64,000 nucleotides of DNA from contig UCMS01000014.1 of NCBI GenBank assembly GCA_900473805.1, positions 1-64,000 on the forward strand, written 5' to 3'. A model generated the notes under the pieces. That model ran no database searches and was not told the DNA's origin. It saw only the letters and a list, made by a program, of their open reading frames with translations. Of the stretch, positions 43,994 through 52,845 are shown in pieces; positions within the stretch are counted from its first letter, which is position 1, and each line of letters starts with the position of its first letter. Origin of the DNA: Hyphomicrobiales bacterium (GTDB lineage: Bacteria; Pseudomonadota; Alphaproteobacteria; Rhizobiales; Rhizobiaceae). A program made the translations under genes and the position numbers.

Positions 43994-45049
43994 ATGAGCC
44001 GTTTCTGGTCCGCCGCCGTCCACGATCTGGAGCCCTACGTGGCCGGTGAACAGCCGAAGATCCCGGGACTGGTGAAGTTGAACACCAATGAGAACCCCTT
44101 CGGCCCGTCGCCGAAGGTTCTGGAGGCGATTGCCGCCGCCTCGGGTGATCGTCTGCGTCTTTATCCGGACCCGTCCTCATCTCGCCTACGCGAAACCTTG
44201 GCCGAAAACTTCGGACTTGAAGCTGAACAGGTCTTCGTCGGCAACGGGTCGGACGAGGTTCTTGCCTTCACCTTTGCAGCCTTGTTGAAGCACGACAAGC
44301 CGCTCCTTTATCCCGATATCACCTACAGCTTCTACAAGACCTATGCCCGGCTCTTCGAAATCACTGTCGAAGAAGTGTCGCTGGACGACGCCATGCGCAT
44401 CCGGATCAGCGACTACGATCGTCCTTGCGGAGCAATCATTCTCGCCAATCCCAACGCCCCGACCGGAATTGCTCTGCCGCTTTCCGACATCGAGGCGCTC
44501 GTTGCATCCCATCCGGATCAAGTTGTGGTGGTGGACGAAGCCTATGTCGATTTCGGCGCCGAGACGGCAGCAAGCCTCATTCCGCGTTACGACAACCTGC
44601 TGGTGGTCCACACCTTCTCCAAATCGCGGTCGCTGGCGGGACTGCGCGTCGGATTTGCCCTCGGGCAGCGCCCGCTGATCGATGCGCTCGAACGAATGAA
44701 GGACAGCTTCAATTCCTACCCGCTCGACACTCTGGCCCAGGCAGCCGCCACCGCTGCGGTCGACGATCGGGCCTGGTTCGAACAGACCCGCGCGCAGATC
44801 ATCGCGAACCGGGAGATGGTGACGAAAGCGCTTCAAGAGCGCGGTTTCGAAGTCCTGCCGTCATCCGCCAACTTCGTCTTCACCCGCCATCCCGCGCATC
44901 AGGGGGCAGATCTGGCACGCGGCCTGCGCGAGCGCGCCGTGCTGGTGCGCCACTTCGCCAAGCCCCGGATTTCGGATTATCTCCGGGTCACCATCGGCAC
45001 GGCGGAAGAATGTCATAAGTTTTTGACCGCGATCGATCAAATCATCTGA
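43994..45049 (+). CDS. hisC: Histidinol-phosphate aminotransferase
   Basis: PLP-dependent, fold type I; seventh step of histidine synthesis, and able to act on aromatic amino acids. 351 residues. [13 protein letters not shown] near the N-terminus, GNGSDEVL (phosphate-binding), NPNAPTG, DEAYVDF (Asp181) and the PLP lysine Lys210 in [15 protein letters not shown]. The ATG is one base after the ispA-like stop, so the pair is co-transcribed. Confidence 0.94.
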   Translation: MSRFWSAAVHDLEPYVAGEQPKIPGLVKLNTNENPFGPSPKVLEAIAAASGDRLRLYPDPSSSRLRETLAENFGLEAEQVFVGNGSDEVLAFTFAALLKHDKPLLYPDITYSFYKTYARLFEITVEEVSLDDAMRIRISDYDRPCGAIILANPNAPTGIALPLSDIEALVASHPDQVVVVDEAYVDFGAETAASLIPRYDNLLVVHTFSKSRSLAGLRVGFALGQRPLIDALERMKDSFNSYPLDTLAQAAATAAVDDRAWFEQTRAQIIANREMVTKALQERGFEVLPSSANFVFTRHPAHQGADLARGLRERAVLVRHFAKPRISDYLRVTIGTAEECHKFLTAIDQII

Positions 45050-45108
45050 CGTGTGCCGACGACGCGGACGGGTTAGGCTCCACGCCTTCTCGTCCGTCGG
45101 AGCGACCC

Positions 45109-45741
45109 TTGCACATCATCCTCGAAAACCTACCCCAGGTCTTCAGCGCCTATCTTGTCTATCTGGTGGCCGTGCTCAGTCCCGGCCCGGCGACAATGGC
45201 GATCGCCTCAGCGTCTCTCGGTCAAGGACGCCGCCACGGAGTGACGATGGCGATGGGGATCTTCTGTGGCTCGGCGACCTGGGCCTTGGCTGCATCGGCC
45301 GGCCTCGCGACCGTTCTGACCCACTACGCCCATGCAGTGACGATCATGCGGATCGTCGGAGGACTTTATCTGCTTTACCTCGCCTGGCGCGCATTTCGTT
45401 CCGCCGCAAGCGCAGTAGACCCGATGGCAGGGAGTGCCGCCGCGGAGAAGTTCAGCCGGACATTTGTGCGTGGCTACGCCATCCACCTGACCAATCCGAA
45501 GGCAATCTTCGCGTGGCTCGCGATCCTGTCACTGGGCCTGCCCCCTGGTGCGACCGCCATGACGGTTGCCGTGATCGTGACGGGATGCCTGATGACCGGT
45601 TTTTGCGTTTTTACCGGCTATGCCTGGCTGTTTTCCTTGCCCGGTGCAGTCAGGGCCTATCGATCCGCGCGTCGCTATATCGACGGGACACTGGCGGTCC
45701 TGTTCACGGCAGCCGGCACCAAACTGCTTCTTCAGCGCTGA
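45109..45741 (+). CDS. LysE family transporter
   Basis: 210 residues, six hydrophobic segments. The family signature is VAVLSPGPATMAIASASLGQGRRHGVTMAMG; NPKAIFAWLAIL is the second conserved block. Substrate unknown. The start is a TTG at 45109 with GGAG seven bases upstream, which decides for it because the next in-frame ATG would remove the first membrane helix. Sixty bases after hisC. Confidence 0.83.
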   Translation: MHIILENLPQVFSAYLVYLVAVLSPGPATMAIASASLGQGRRHGVTMAMGIFCGSATWALAASAGLATVLTHYAHAVTIMRIVGGLYLLYLAWRAFRSAASAVDPMAGSAAAEKFSRTFVRGYAIHLTNPKAIFAWLAILSLGLPPGATAMTVAVIVTGCLMTGFCVFTGYAWLFSLPGAVRAYRSARRYIDGTLAVLFTAAGTKLLLQR

Positions 45742-45749
45742 AAACGAAG

Positions 45750-45776
45750 AAGGGCGCCGCAAGACGCAGCGCCCTT
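45750..45776. terminator. Terminator between the LysE-type gene and the OmpA-like gene
   Basis: AAGGGCGC and GCGCCCTT form an eight-base stem; the loop can pair further (GC/GC). The leftward strand continues CTTCGTTTT. It serves two convergent genes. Confidence 0.65.
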
Positions 45777-45804
45777 GATGAAGTCGGCCGGCAATGCGGC
45801 CGTA

Positions 45805-46470
45805 TCAGCCCTGCGTGAGCGGGGAAATCTGGATCTCGACACGGCGATTTTGTGCGCGGCCATCCGGGGTTGCGTTGGACGCAATCGGCTGGCTTGGGCC
45901 GAAGCCCAGCGAGGATACACGACGGGGATCGACACCCTGGCTGTTGAGATAGCTCGCAACAGACATGGCGCGACGCTCTGACAGGGCCTGATTGTGAGCG
46001 AGGCTGCCGGTCGAATCGGTATGACCGTTGATATCGATCAGCGTCTTTTCAAACTTGCGCAGAACGATCGCCACGGAATTCAGGGTCGGGTAGAACTGCG
46101 GCATCACCGCATCCTGGTCTGTGGCGAAGGTGATGTTGGACGGCATGTTCAGGATGATGCGGTCCCCGACGCGGGTCACGGAGATGCCCGTACCCTGCAG
46201 CTGAGCGCGCAGTTCTGCTTCCTGCTGGTCCATGTAGTTGCCGATGGCACCGCCAGCGAGCGCACCAATACCCGCCCCAATCAGCGCCGCATTGCGCCGA
46301 CCCGTGGCCGATCCACCCACGGCCAGGCCGCCCAGCGCACCTACGGCAGCCCCGATCGCCGCACCGCCTGCGGTGTTCGAAACTTTCTGCTGGCCCGTAT
46401 AGGGGTCCGTCGTCGTGCAGGCACTCAGATAGGTCGCGCACAGCGCGACGATGGCAATCTTCTTGATCAT
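45805..46470 (-). CDS. OmpA family lipoprotein with glycine zipper (YiaD-like)
   Basis: 221 residues. Lipoprotein signal with lipobox YLSAC (Cys18); glycine-zipper segment TAGGAAIGAAVGALGGLAVGG...GAGIGALAGGAIGNYMDQQ (two blocks); then an OmpA-like peptidoglycan-binding domain with NGHTDSTGSLAHNQALSERRA and RRVEIQI. Likely an outer-membrane anchor to peptidoglycan. The ATG at 46470 follows GGAGGG; the frame runs 48 codons further upstream without support. Same strand as ispG with a 76-base gap. Confidence 0.9.
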   Translation of the reverse strand: MIKKIAIVALCATYLSACTTTDPYTGQQKVSNTAGGAAIGAAVGALGGLAVGGSATGRRNAALIGAGIGALAGGAIGNYMDQQEAELRAQLQGTGISVTRVGDRIILNMPSNITFATDQDAVMPQFYPTLNSVAIVLRKFEKTLIDINGHTDSTGSLAHNQALSERRAMSVASYLNSQGVDPRRVSSLGFGPSQPIASNATPDGRAQNRRVEIQISPLTQG

Positions 46471-46546
46471 GCTCGATGTCCCTCCAAGAACAGGCTGATG
46501 ATTCCTGAACAGGGAAATTACGGCAACAAAAAGTTGCCGCACAGCC

Positions 46547-47812
46547 TCATTCTGCTGCCGAGCGGCGACCGTAGCGTTTCTCGATATAATCGGCGACCAG
46601 CGCCTCGAAATCACCCGCGATGTTGGGGCCGCGCAGCGTCATCGCCTTCTCTCCGTCGATAAACACGGGTGCTGCGGGATTTTCCCCGGTTCCAGGCAGC
46701 GAGATTCCGATATCGGCGTGTTTGCTTTCGCCCGGACCGTTCACGATGCAGCCCATAACTGCAACATTCAGGCCTTCGACACCCGGATATTTGTCCCGCC
46801 AGACCGGCATGTTCTTGCGCAGGTCGTCCTGGATCTTCTGGGCGAGCTCCTGGAAAACAGTCGACGTTGTGCGCCCGCAACCGGGACATGCCGCGACGAC
46901 CGGCACGAACTGCCGGAAGCCCATGACCTGCAGCAGTTCCTGCGCAACCTGGACCTCGCGGGTTCTGTCACCATTCGGCTCCGGCGTGAGTGACACGCGA
47001 ACTGTGTCGCCAATCCCGTGCTGGAGGACATACCCCATGGCAGCAGAGGACGCGACGATGCCCTTTGTCCCCATGCCGGCCTCGGTCAAGCCGAGATGAA
47101 GCGCATGGTTCGAGCGGTCCGCCAGCATCTGGTAAACAGCGATCAAATCCTGCACCTGACTGACCTTGGCCGAGAGGATGATGTGATTGCGCGGCAATCC
47201 GATCTCTTCGGCGAGTTCTGCCGACAACAGCGCCGACTGGACGATCGCTTCACGGGTCACCTGGCGGGCCGACAGCGGCGAGCCGTTTTCGGCATTGGCG
47301 TCCATCAGACGGGTGAGAAGTTCCTGGTCGAGCGATCCCCAGTTGACGCCGATACGCACCGGCTTGTCGTGGCGGATCGCCATTTCAACGATCTCGGCGA
47401 ACTGCTTGTCCTTCTTGTCCTTGAAGCCGACATTGCCCGGATTGATGCGATACTTGGCAAGCGCCTCGGCGCAGGCCGGGTGATCAGCGAGCAGTCGATG
47501 GCCGATGTAGTGAAAATCACCGATCAAGGGCACGTCCATACCCAGCCGCAGCAGGCGTTCACGGATCTTCGGCACGGCGGCGGCGCTCTCGTCCCGGTCG
47601 ACGGTGATACGGACGACTTCCGAGCCGGCCTTATAGAGCGCGGCAACCTGAGCTACGGTGGAATCGACGTCGGCGGTGTCCGTATTGGTCATTGACTGCA
47701 CGACGACAGGGGCACCACCCCCGATAATCACCCCGCCCACATCGACGGCCACCGAAGCGCGGCGCGGCTTGGGGTCGTAGGCATCGGCGGATGGTATGTT
47801 TCCTGGGAACAT
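46547..47812 (-). CDS. ispG: 4-hydroxy-3-methylbut-2-en-1-yl diphosphate synthase (flavodoxin)
   Basis: Penultimate step of the MEP isoprenoid pathway. 421 residues. The N-terminal TIM barrel has [13 protein letters not shown] and [14 protein letters not shown]; the C-terminal [4Fe-4S] ligands lie in [12 protein letters not shown] and [11 protein letters not shown]. Sequence through [20 protein letters not shown] matches the bacterial type. Single-gene unit; an ispA-like gene is 3 kb away. Confidence 0.96.
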   Translation of the reverse strand: MFPGNIPSADAYDPKPRRASVAVDVGGVIIGGGAPVVVQSMTNTDTADVDSTVAQVAALYKAGSEVVRITVDRDESAAAVPKIRERLLRLGMDVPLIGDFHYIGHRLLADHPACAEALAKYRINPGNVGFKDKKDKQFAEIVEMAIRHDKPVRIGVNWGSLDQELLTRLMDANAENGSPLSARQVTREAIVQSALLSAELAEEIGLPRNHIILSAKVSQVQDLIAVYQMLADRSNHALHLGLTEAGMGTKGIVASSAAMGYVLQHGIGDTVRVSLTPEPNGDRTREVQVAQELLQVMGFRQFVPVVAACPGCGRTTSTVFQELAQKIQDDLRKNMPVWRDKYPGVEGLNVAVMGCIVNGPGESKHADIGISLPGTGENPAAPVFIDGEKAMTLRGPNIAGDFEALVADYIEKRYGRRSAAE

Positions 47813-47905
47813 GGCTCAATCTCTGCACGGCTTCGAGTGATGCTCTGGAGGTGGATCAAAGCTTGCCGCTTGTCAACCGATCCCCCCGTAGCGCGACGTG
47901 GCAGC

Positions 47906-48493
47906 TCAATGGATCAGCAGCGTCCCGAGCACGAGCGTGAGCATGTTGCGGACGGTTTCACCCACTTCTTCCATATCTTGGCGCCGGCATTTCATACCCT
48001 CAACCGCATCGACCAAGAGCGATGCCACGATGTCGGCCGACAAACCTGACGGAATTGTGATGATCTTGTCTGAGGCGGCGCGGTCGAGGGTGAGCGCGAT
48101 CTCCGTTTCGACCGCTTTCATCCAGTCGAGAAAGAGGTCCGCGCCGAACTCGTGGCTGGTATCAAACAGCTCTGCCCCATGCGCTGTTGCCAGGATCTTG
48201 CGTTGTGGCGCGACGATGCCCTCCTCGAGAGCCAGGAAAAGCCGTTCGCTGAGTGGCAGATCCCGTCCGAGGCAGGAACGCACGGTAACCAGCGTTTCCT
48301 CCATCATGGACCGCATGAGACCGCGAAAGATGTCGGGCTTGTTGCGAAAATGAAGGTAGAGCGCCGGACGCGACAGGCCGACGACCTGGGCTATGTCATC
48401 CATGGTCGTCCGCCTGAATCCATAGCTGACGAAGGTTTCGTAAGCCGCCTGAAGTATGAGCGCCCGTCGCTCGCCAACACTGATATCTGCCAC
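47906..48493 (-). CDS. TetR/AcrR family transcriptional regulator
   Basis: 195 residues from the start chosen. The N-terminal helix-turn-helix domain is RALILQAAYETFVSYGFRRTTMDDIAQVVGLSRPALYLHFRNKPDIF; the C-terminal ligand domain is not classifiable. The frame is open to a GTG at 48562, but those 23 codons have low GC at third positions and contain a 31-base palindrome (48497-48527) that looks like the operator, so a GTG at 48493 is preferred. No ribosome site decides it. Lies 90 bases after the YbjJ-like MFS gene on the same strand, and probably regulates it or itself. Confidence 0.8.
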   Translation of the reverse strand: MADISVGERRALILQAAYETFVSYGFRRTTMDDIAQVVGLSRPALYLHFRNKPDIFRGLMRSMMEETLVTVRSCLGRDLPLSERLFLALEEGIVAPQRKILATAHGAELFDTSHEFGADLFLDWMKAVETEIALTLDRAASDKIITIPSGLSADIVASLLVDAVEGMKCRRQDMEEVGETVRNMLTLVLGTLLIH

Positions 48494-48496
48494 AAC

Positions 48497-48527
48497 TGAC
48501 ACTTTGACGATTTTCGTCACTGCGTCA
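48497..48527. promoter_or_regulatory. Candidate TetR operator
   Basis: A 31-base imperfect palindrome centred on TGACGA-TTT-TCGTCA (perfect six-base arms), with TGAC and GTCA repeated at its outer ends. Directly upstream of the tetR start chosen here. The spacing and size fit a TetR-type operator. Confidence 0.45.
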
Positions 48528-48583
48528 ATGGCGCTTTTCCCTTTGGCATCTCTTCGAGCCACAGAGAGGCATTGGGGCCCAAC

Positions 48584-49795
48584 TCAGGTTGGGACCCGTC
48601 CTGGATGAACTTCGGTCACCCTGTCCGCATAGCGGGCAAGATGCGACAGGGCGAGCACGACGAGCAAAAGGGCGGGAATGGCCGTGTAGACCGTCGACAA
48701 GGTGGTGCGCTCAGCAACGAATCCGATCAGCGACGGCGCAAAAAGAATGCCCGAATAGCCCATGGTCGTGACAACGGAGAGCCCGACGCCCGGCGCAAGC
48801 CCCGGCAGATTGCCGGCCGCCGAGAAGGCGATCGGCACCATGTTGGAAATGCCGATGCCGGCAATCGCAAATCCGACGAGAGCAAGCGTGACGCTGTCGG
48901 AGCGCCCGGCGATCAGCAGACCGAATGTTGCCAGAACCCCGCAGACCCGAAGGGTCCTAACACCGCCGAACCGATCCCGCACAAAGTCGCCGGCAAAGCG
49001 ACATGTCGCCATGGTGAGCGAGAAGGCGGCAAAGGCAAACCCCGACATCTCGGTAGAAGCACCGAGTTCGTTGCGAAGATAGAGTGCGCTCCAGTCAAGA
49101 ACCGTACCTTCCGGAACCATGCAGAAGAGGGCGATCAATCCGATCAGCCAGGGAAGCGGCGTCAGCGGCAGCTTCGCGCGCGTCGGCTCTTCGCTCGGAT
49201 GCGGCGCATCTGCAAGGATCATCGGACGCGCCACGAGAAACAGCACGATGCAGATGGCGGCCAGCAAAAGCACGTGCCCCATGACGCCGAGCGAGGCGAT
49301 CAACGCACCGCCCGTTGCAGCACCGAACAAGCCACCCAGGCTCCAGAATGCATGACAGGAGGACATGATCGAGCGACGCATCTGCCGCTCGACTTCGACC
49401 GCATTGGCGTTCATGGCGACATCCATCGCGCCGGTTAGCCCGCCGAACAGGAAGATCGCGATGGCACCCGTCAATACACTGTCCACCAAGGTCAACAGCA
49501 CGATGGTTGGAATATAGAGGAGGGTGGAAATCTGCACGACGCGATTGGACCCGAAGCGGGCAATCTGCAGACCCGCAATCGGCATCATCACCAGCGAACC
49601 GACGCCAAAGACGAACAGCATGACGCCCAGCATGGATTCCGTCAGACCCAACGCCTGAGAGAAAAAGGGGATTTTGGGAGCCCAGGCACCCATAACCATG
49701 CCATTGAGGAAAAACAGCAGGGCAACCGCCGCCCTCTCGCGCGTGACGATGGGAGCAGGTCCGGGGGACACCGGGATCGATACAGTCTCGTTCAT
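48584..49795 (-). CDS. MFS transporter, YbjJ-like
   Basis: 403 residues, about twelve membrane segments. The N-terminal FFLNGMVMGAWAPKIPFFSQALGLTESMLG is characteristic of the YbjJ group; FGGLTGAMDVAMNANAVEVER and SCHAFWSLGGLFGAATGG are also conserved. Substrate unknown. The ATG at 49795 has GGAGG at the right spacing, so it is favoured over the ATG at 49807. Followed by tetR on the same strand; the promoter contains a palindrome. Confidence 0.87.
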   Translation of the reverse strand: MNETVSIPVSPGPAPIVTRERAAVALLFFLNGMVMGAWAPKIPFFSQALGLTESMLGVMLFVFGVGSLVMMPIAGLQIARFGSNRVVQISTLLYIPTIVLLTLVDSVLTGAIAIFLFGGLTGAMDVAMNANAVEVERQMRRSIMSSCHAFWSLGGLFGAATGGALIASLGVMGHVLLLAAICIVLFLVARPMILADAPHPSEEPTRAKLPLTPLPWLIGLIALFCMVPEGTVLDWSALYLRNELGASTEMSGFAFAAFSLTMATCRFAGDFVRDRFGGVRTLRVCGVLATFGLLIAGRSDSVTLALVGFAIAGIGISNMVPIAFSAAGNLPGLAPGVGLSVVTTMGYSGILFAPSLIGFVAERTTLSTVYTAIPALLLVVLALSHLARYADRVTEVHPGRVPT

Positions 49796-49819
49796 CTCTT
49801 CCTCCATGCAAGCGGCGGA

Positions 49820-49847
49820 ACTCTACTTAAATCGATTTAAACAACAA
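49820..49847 (-). promoter_or_regulatory. Candidate promoter and operator of the YbjJ-like MFS gene
   Basis: Read leftward: TTGTTG, 16 bases, TAGAGT. The 14-base perfect palindrome TTAAATCGATTTAA (49827-49840) fills the spacer. Its CG centre and A/T arms resemble LacI-family operators rather than TetR ones. Confidence 0.45.
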
Positions 49848-49937
49848 TCATGGAGTGCGGGCTCGAACATAACATTTTGTTTCCGCCGATGATGATTGCT
49901 GATGCTCCACATTGGATTGACAGAGCCGGAGATTGCC

Positions 49938-50870
49938 GTGAGAGATGGCGCACCCCGTGTCGGTTGTCCGGCATGGCTCTCTGCATCCATCGAAAGTTCC
50001 ATCATCGTGAAGACCACCATTGGCGCTGGCATTCTCCTCTCCAGCCTGGCCTATTTCCTCTTCGCCATGCACGATGCCATGATCAAGCTGCTGGTTGAAA
50101 CCACGACCGTGTGGCAGATCCTGTTTTGCCGCAGCATTGCCATTCTTGCGGGATGTTTTCTGATCGGCGGCCGCAGCCTCGTGCACGAGACCATAGCCTC
50201 CCCTGTCAGGCGTCCGATGATGATCCGAAGCTTGTTCCTGCTGGCGGCATGGCTCTGCTATTTTCATGCGGCGAAATTCCTGCCATTGGCGGATCTCACG
50301 ACGCTCTATTTCGCCGCGCCGATCGTGGCCGTCGTCTTGTCGATGCCGATGCTGGGAGAACACGTGCCGCTTGCCAGCTGGATAGCGGTGATCACCGGGT
50401 TCGCCGGCGTGATCATTGCAAGCGATCCGACCGGCATGGCGGACGGCTGGCCGGTCTACCTCGCCATTCTCGCAGCCTGTTGCTGGGCGGTGGCCACGAT
50501 CCTTCTGCGCCGAACCTCTCAGGATGCGAGCAGCATGGTTCAGATGGCCATGACCAATGTCTTCTTCCTCGCGCTCACGGCACCGGTCGCGCTCAGCACC
50601 TGGACCATGCCGAAGGGCGCGGCACAGATCCTTCTGATCGCCGTCGGCTTGATCGGAGGTTTGGGACAACTGGCCTATTTCGAGAGCATGCGCCGCGCGC
50701 CGATCTCCGTCATTGCACCCTTCGAATACACCGCACTCATCTGGGCCTTTGCCCTGGGCTACGCGATCTGGGGCGATATTCCGGGCCAGAACGTCATTGC
50801 CGGCGCCGTGCTGATCGCCAGCGCCGGTGTCATCATCCTCGTTGCCGAAAAGCGCCGAGCCTCATTGTAA
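49938..50870 (+). CDS. DMT superfamily (EamA) transporter
   Basis: 310 residues, ten hydrophobic segments in two EamA repeats. FAMHDAMIKLLVETTTVWQILFCRS is helix 1-2 of repeat one; FEYTALIWAFALGYAIWGDIPGQNVIAGAVLI closes repeat two. Exports or imports small metabolites; substrate unknown. The start is a GTG at 49938 with GGAG six bases upstream; an earlier in-frame start from 49896 has no support. Convergent with the M20 amidohydrolase gene, whose stop is 11 bases away. Confidence 0.84.
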   Translation: MRDGAPRVGCPAWLSASIESSIIVKTTIGAGILLSSLAYFLFAMHDAMIKLLVETTTVWQILFCRSIAILAGCFLIGGRSLVHETIASPVRRPMMIRSLFLLAAWLCYFHAAKFLPLADLTTLYFAAPIVAVVLSMPMLGEHVPLASWIAVITGFAGVIIASDPTGMADGWPVYLAILAACCWAVATILLRRTSQDASSMVQMAMTNVFFLALTAPVALSTWTMPKGAAQILLIAVGLIGGLGQLAYFESMRRAPISVIAPFEYTALIWAFALGYAIWGDIPGQNVIAGAVLIASAGVIILVAEKRRASL

Positions 50871-50881
50871 CGCGGGCGTCA

Positions 50882-52045
50882 TCAGGCCGGACGCAGGTAG
50901 CGCTCGGCGAGTTCGACCCAGAAGGTGGTGCCGATAGGCAGGACGTCGTCGTTGAAATCGTAGCGCGGATGATGCAGCGGCGGGTCGTTTTCCGTCCGTT
51001 TGGTACCCAGAAAGAAATAACTTCCGGGGCGCTCGGTAAGCATATAGGCAAAGTCCTCGCTGCCCATCATCGGGCGCGGCAAATCGAACACCTTGTCCGC
51101 ACCGGCGAAATCCACGGCGAGATCACGCACAAAATCCGTCTCGACCTTATGGTTGATCGTCGCATTGTAGCCGCGCTCGTATTCGATCGTGACACCCATG
51201 CCGTAGCTCGCCGCCTGTCCCTCGGCCACGGCGCGAATCCGTTGTTCGAGTTGGTCGCGCACCTGAGAATCGAAGGACCGGATCGAGAGCACCATCTCGG
51301 CCCGCTCCGGAATGACGTTGCTGGCTGCCCCGGCATGGAAGCCTCCAACGGTAATCACCGTCGGATCGAGAGGATGAATATTGCGCGAGACGATGGTCTG
51401 CAGGGCCATGATGATCGAGGCGCCGCACACAATCGGGTCAGCGGTCGACTGTGGCTCGGCACCATGCCCGCCGCGTCCGTTGACAGTGATCTTGCATTCA
51501 TCGACGGCAGCCATGATCGGCCCTTCTCGCACCGCGATGTGGCCGAAGGCGATATCGGGGTCATTGTGGAGGGCGAAGACAGCGTCGCAGGGAAATTTCT
51601 CGAACAAACCGTCTTCGATCATCAGGCGTGCGCCACCGAAATTTTCTTCGGCAGGCTGGAAGATCAGGTGAATGGTGCCGTCAAAGTTTCGCCGTTCCGC
51701 CAGAATCCGGGCTGCCCCGAGAAGCATCGCCGTATGTCCGTCATGCCCGCAGGCATGCATGACACCCGGAACTTTGCTGGCATAGTTCAACCCCGTTTCC
51801 TCCAGGATCGGAAGCGCGTCGAAATCGGCGCGAATACCGATGCTTCGCGCACTGTCGCCATTGCGCAATGTGGCGACAACCCCCGTCTTCGCCAGCCCCC
51901 TCGTGACCTCGTAACCGAGTGCCTGAAGCCGTTCGGCGACGTAATCCGAAGTTTTGAATTCCGACAGACCGATCTCGGGAAACTGATGCAAATGGCGCCG
52001 CGTGGCCAGCACATCCGCCATGACGTTGGGAAATTGGATAGACAT
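50882..52045 (-). CDS. M20 family amidohydrolase (hippurate/IAA-amino-acid hydrolase type)
   Basis: 387 residues. Metal ligands: HACGHD at residues 97-102 (Cys99 and His101), the Glu pair in QPAEENFGGA, and a later His in ALHNDPDI; the dimerisation domain contains NGRGGHGAEPQ. This is the M20D group, which includes hippurate hydrolases, N-acyl-amino-acid deacylases and plant-auxin-conjugate hydrolases; the substrate is not fixed by sequence. The ATG at 52045 follows GAGGGAG. Divergent from the tetR-aminotransferase pair. Confidence 0.9.
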   Translation of the reverse strand: MSIQFPNVMADVLATRRHLHQFPEIGLSEFKTSDYVAERLQALGYEVTRGLAKTGVVATLRNGDSARSIGIRADFDALPILEETGLNYASKVPGVMHACGHDGHTAMLLGAARILAERRNFDGTIHLIFQPAEENFGGARLMIEDGLFEKFPCDAVFALHNDPDIAFGHIAVREGPIMAAVDECKITVNGRGGHGAEPQSTADPIVCGASIIMALQTIVSRNIHPLDPTVITVGGFHAGAASNVIPERAEMVLSIRSFDSQVRDQLEQRIRAVAEGQAASYGMGVTIEYERGYNATINHKVETDFVRDLAVDFAGADKVFDLPRPMMGSEDFAYMLTERPGSYFFLGTKRTENDPPLHHPRYDFNDDVLPIGTTFWVELAERYLRPA

Positions 52046-52101
52046 GAATACTCCCTCGAACGGACGGCGACTGCCATGAATGAACGGAACCGACTTTCGC
52101 A

Positions 52102-52130
52102 CTTGCGACCTTGTTGTTCAACCGTATAAA
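52102..52130 (+). promoter_or_regulatory. Candidate promoter of the tetR-aminotransferase pair
   Basis: CTTGCG, 17 bases, TATAAA. The spacer holds the ten-base palindrome GTTGTTCAAC (52113-52122), a possible operator for the TetR encoded next. The M20 gene starts 57 bases to the left on the other strand, so one site could control both. Confidence 0.45.
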
Positions 52131-52188
52131 AAGCGGACAAGCCGAGACTTACCTGCCTGCCTTCACTTGAGACCGTTGGGAGATGCCG

Positions 52189-52833
52189 ATGACAAGACGC
52201 ACATTCCAGCGCGCGGGCGAAGCAGAACGCCGCCAGGACCTCATTTCCGCAACGCTCGACAGCATTTCGGAACATGGGCTGGAAGGAGCGACGGTCCGCG
52301 ACATCGCCGCAAGAGCCGGCGTGACCGGTGGGCTGATCCGCCACTATTTCACGGGCAAGGATCAGATGGTCCAGGCCGCCTATCGGGAGATGCTCGCGAC
52401 CATGACGAAGACGGCGATCGACGCGATGGCGGATGCCGGCGGCGACGCACACGACCGCCTTCACCGTTTCATCGTCGCCAATGTCAGCCCGCCGATCGCT
52501 GATCCCAAGGCTCTGTCGCTGTGGGCGGCTTTTATCGGGCGCGTGAGATCGGACGAAGAGCTGGCCCGCATCCATCGGGAAAACTACATTCTGTTCCTCG
52601 AGATTCTGCAAGGTCTGGTGACCTCTCTGCTCGTGAGCCATGGACGGGACCCAGCGCAGGATGAATGCCGTCATCTGGCAATTGCCATCAACGGCCTGAT
52701 CGATGGCCTTTGGCTGGAAAACTCCCTTGCCAGCGATCTTTTCGACGAGGGCCGCCTGCCCCAGATCGCGCTCGACGCGGTCGAGGCCCTTTTGGGCGGC
52801 ATCTCACTGAGATCGGCCGCGAACCCGCACTGA
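52189..52833 (+). CDS. TetR/AcrR family regulator (BetI-like)
   Basis: 214 residues. Helix-turn-helix EAERRQDLISATLDSISEHGLEGATVRDIAARAGVTGGLIRHYFTGKDQM, then a C-terminal domain with the BetI-type LSLWAAFIGRVRSDEELARIHRENY and AINGLIDGLWLE. It is not next to choline genes, so a general TetR_C regulator is the safer call. The ATG at 52189 has GGGAG six bases upstream; the ATG at 52183 would abut it. The aminotransferase gene follows 12 bases later, so the regulator probably controls that gene and the divergent amidohydrolase. Confidence 0.87.
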   Translation: MTRRTFQRAGEAERRQDLISATLDSISEHGLEGATVRDIAARAGVTGGLIRHYFTGKDQMVQAAYREMLATMTKTAIDAMADAGGDAHDRLHRFIVANVSPPIADPKALSLWAAFIGRVRSDEELARIHRENYILFLEILQGLVTSLLVSHGRDPAQDECRHLAIAINGLIDGLWLENSLASDLFDEGRLPQIALDAVEALLGGISLRSAANPH

Positions 52834-52845
52834 AATGAGATTTTC

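Noticed and set aside
50111..52129. A 672-codon rightward frame crossing the DMT gene and the M20 gene
   Set aside because: It runs in another frame of one real gene and antisense to the other; both real genes have clear motifs, and the long frame has none.
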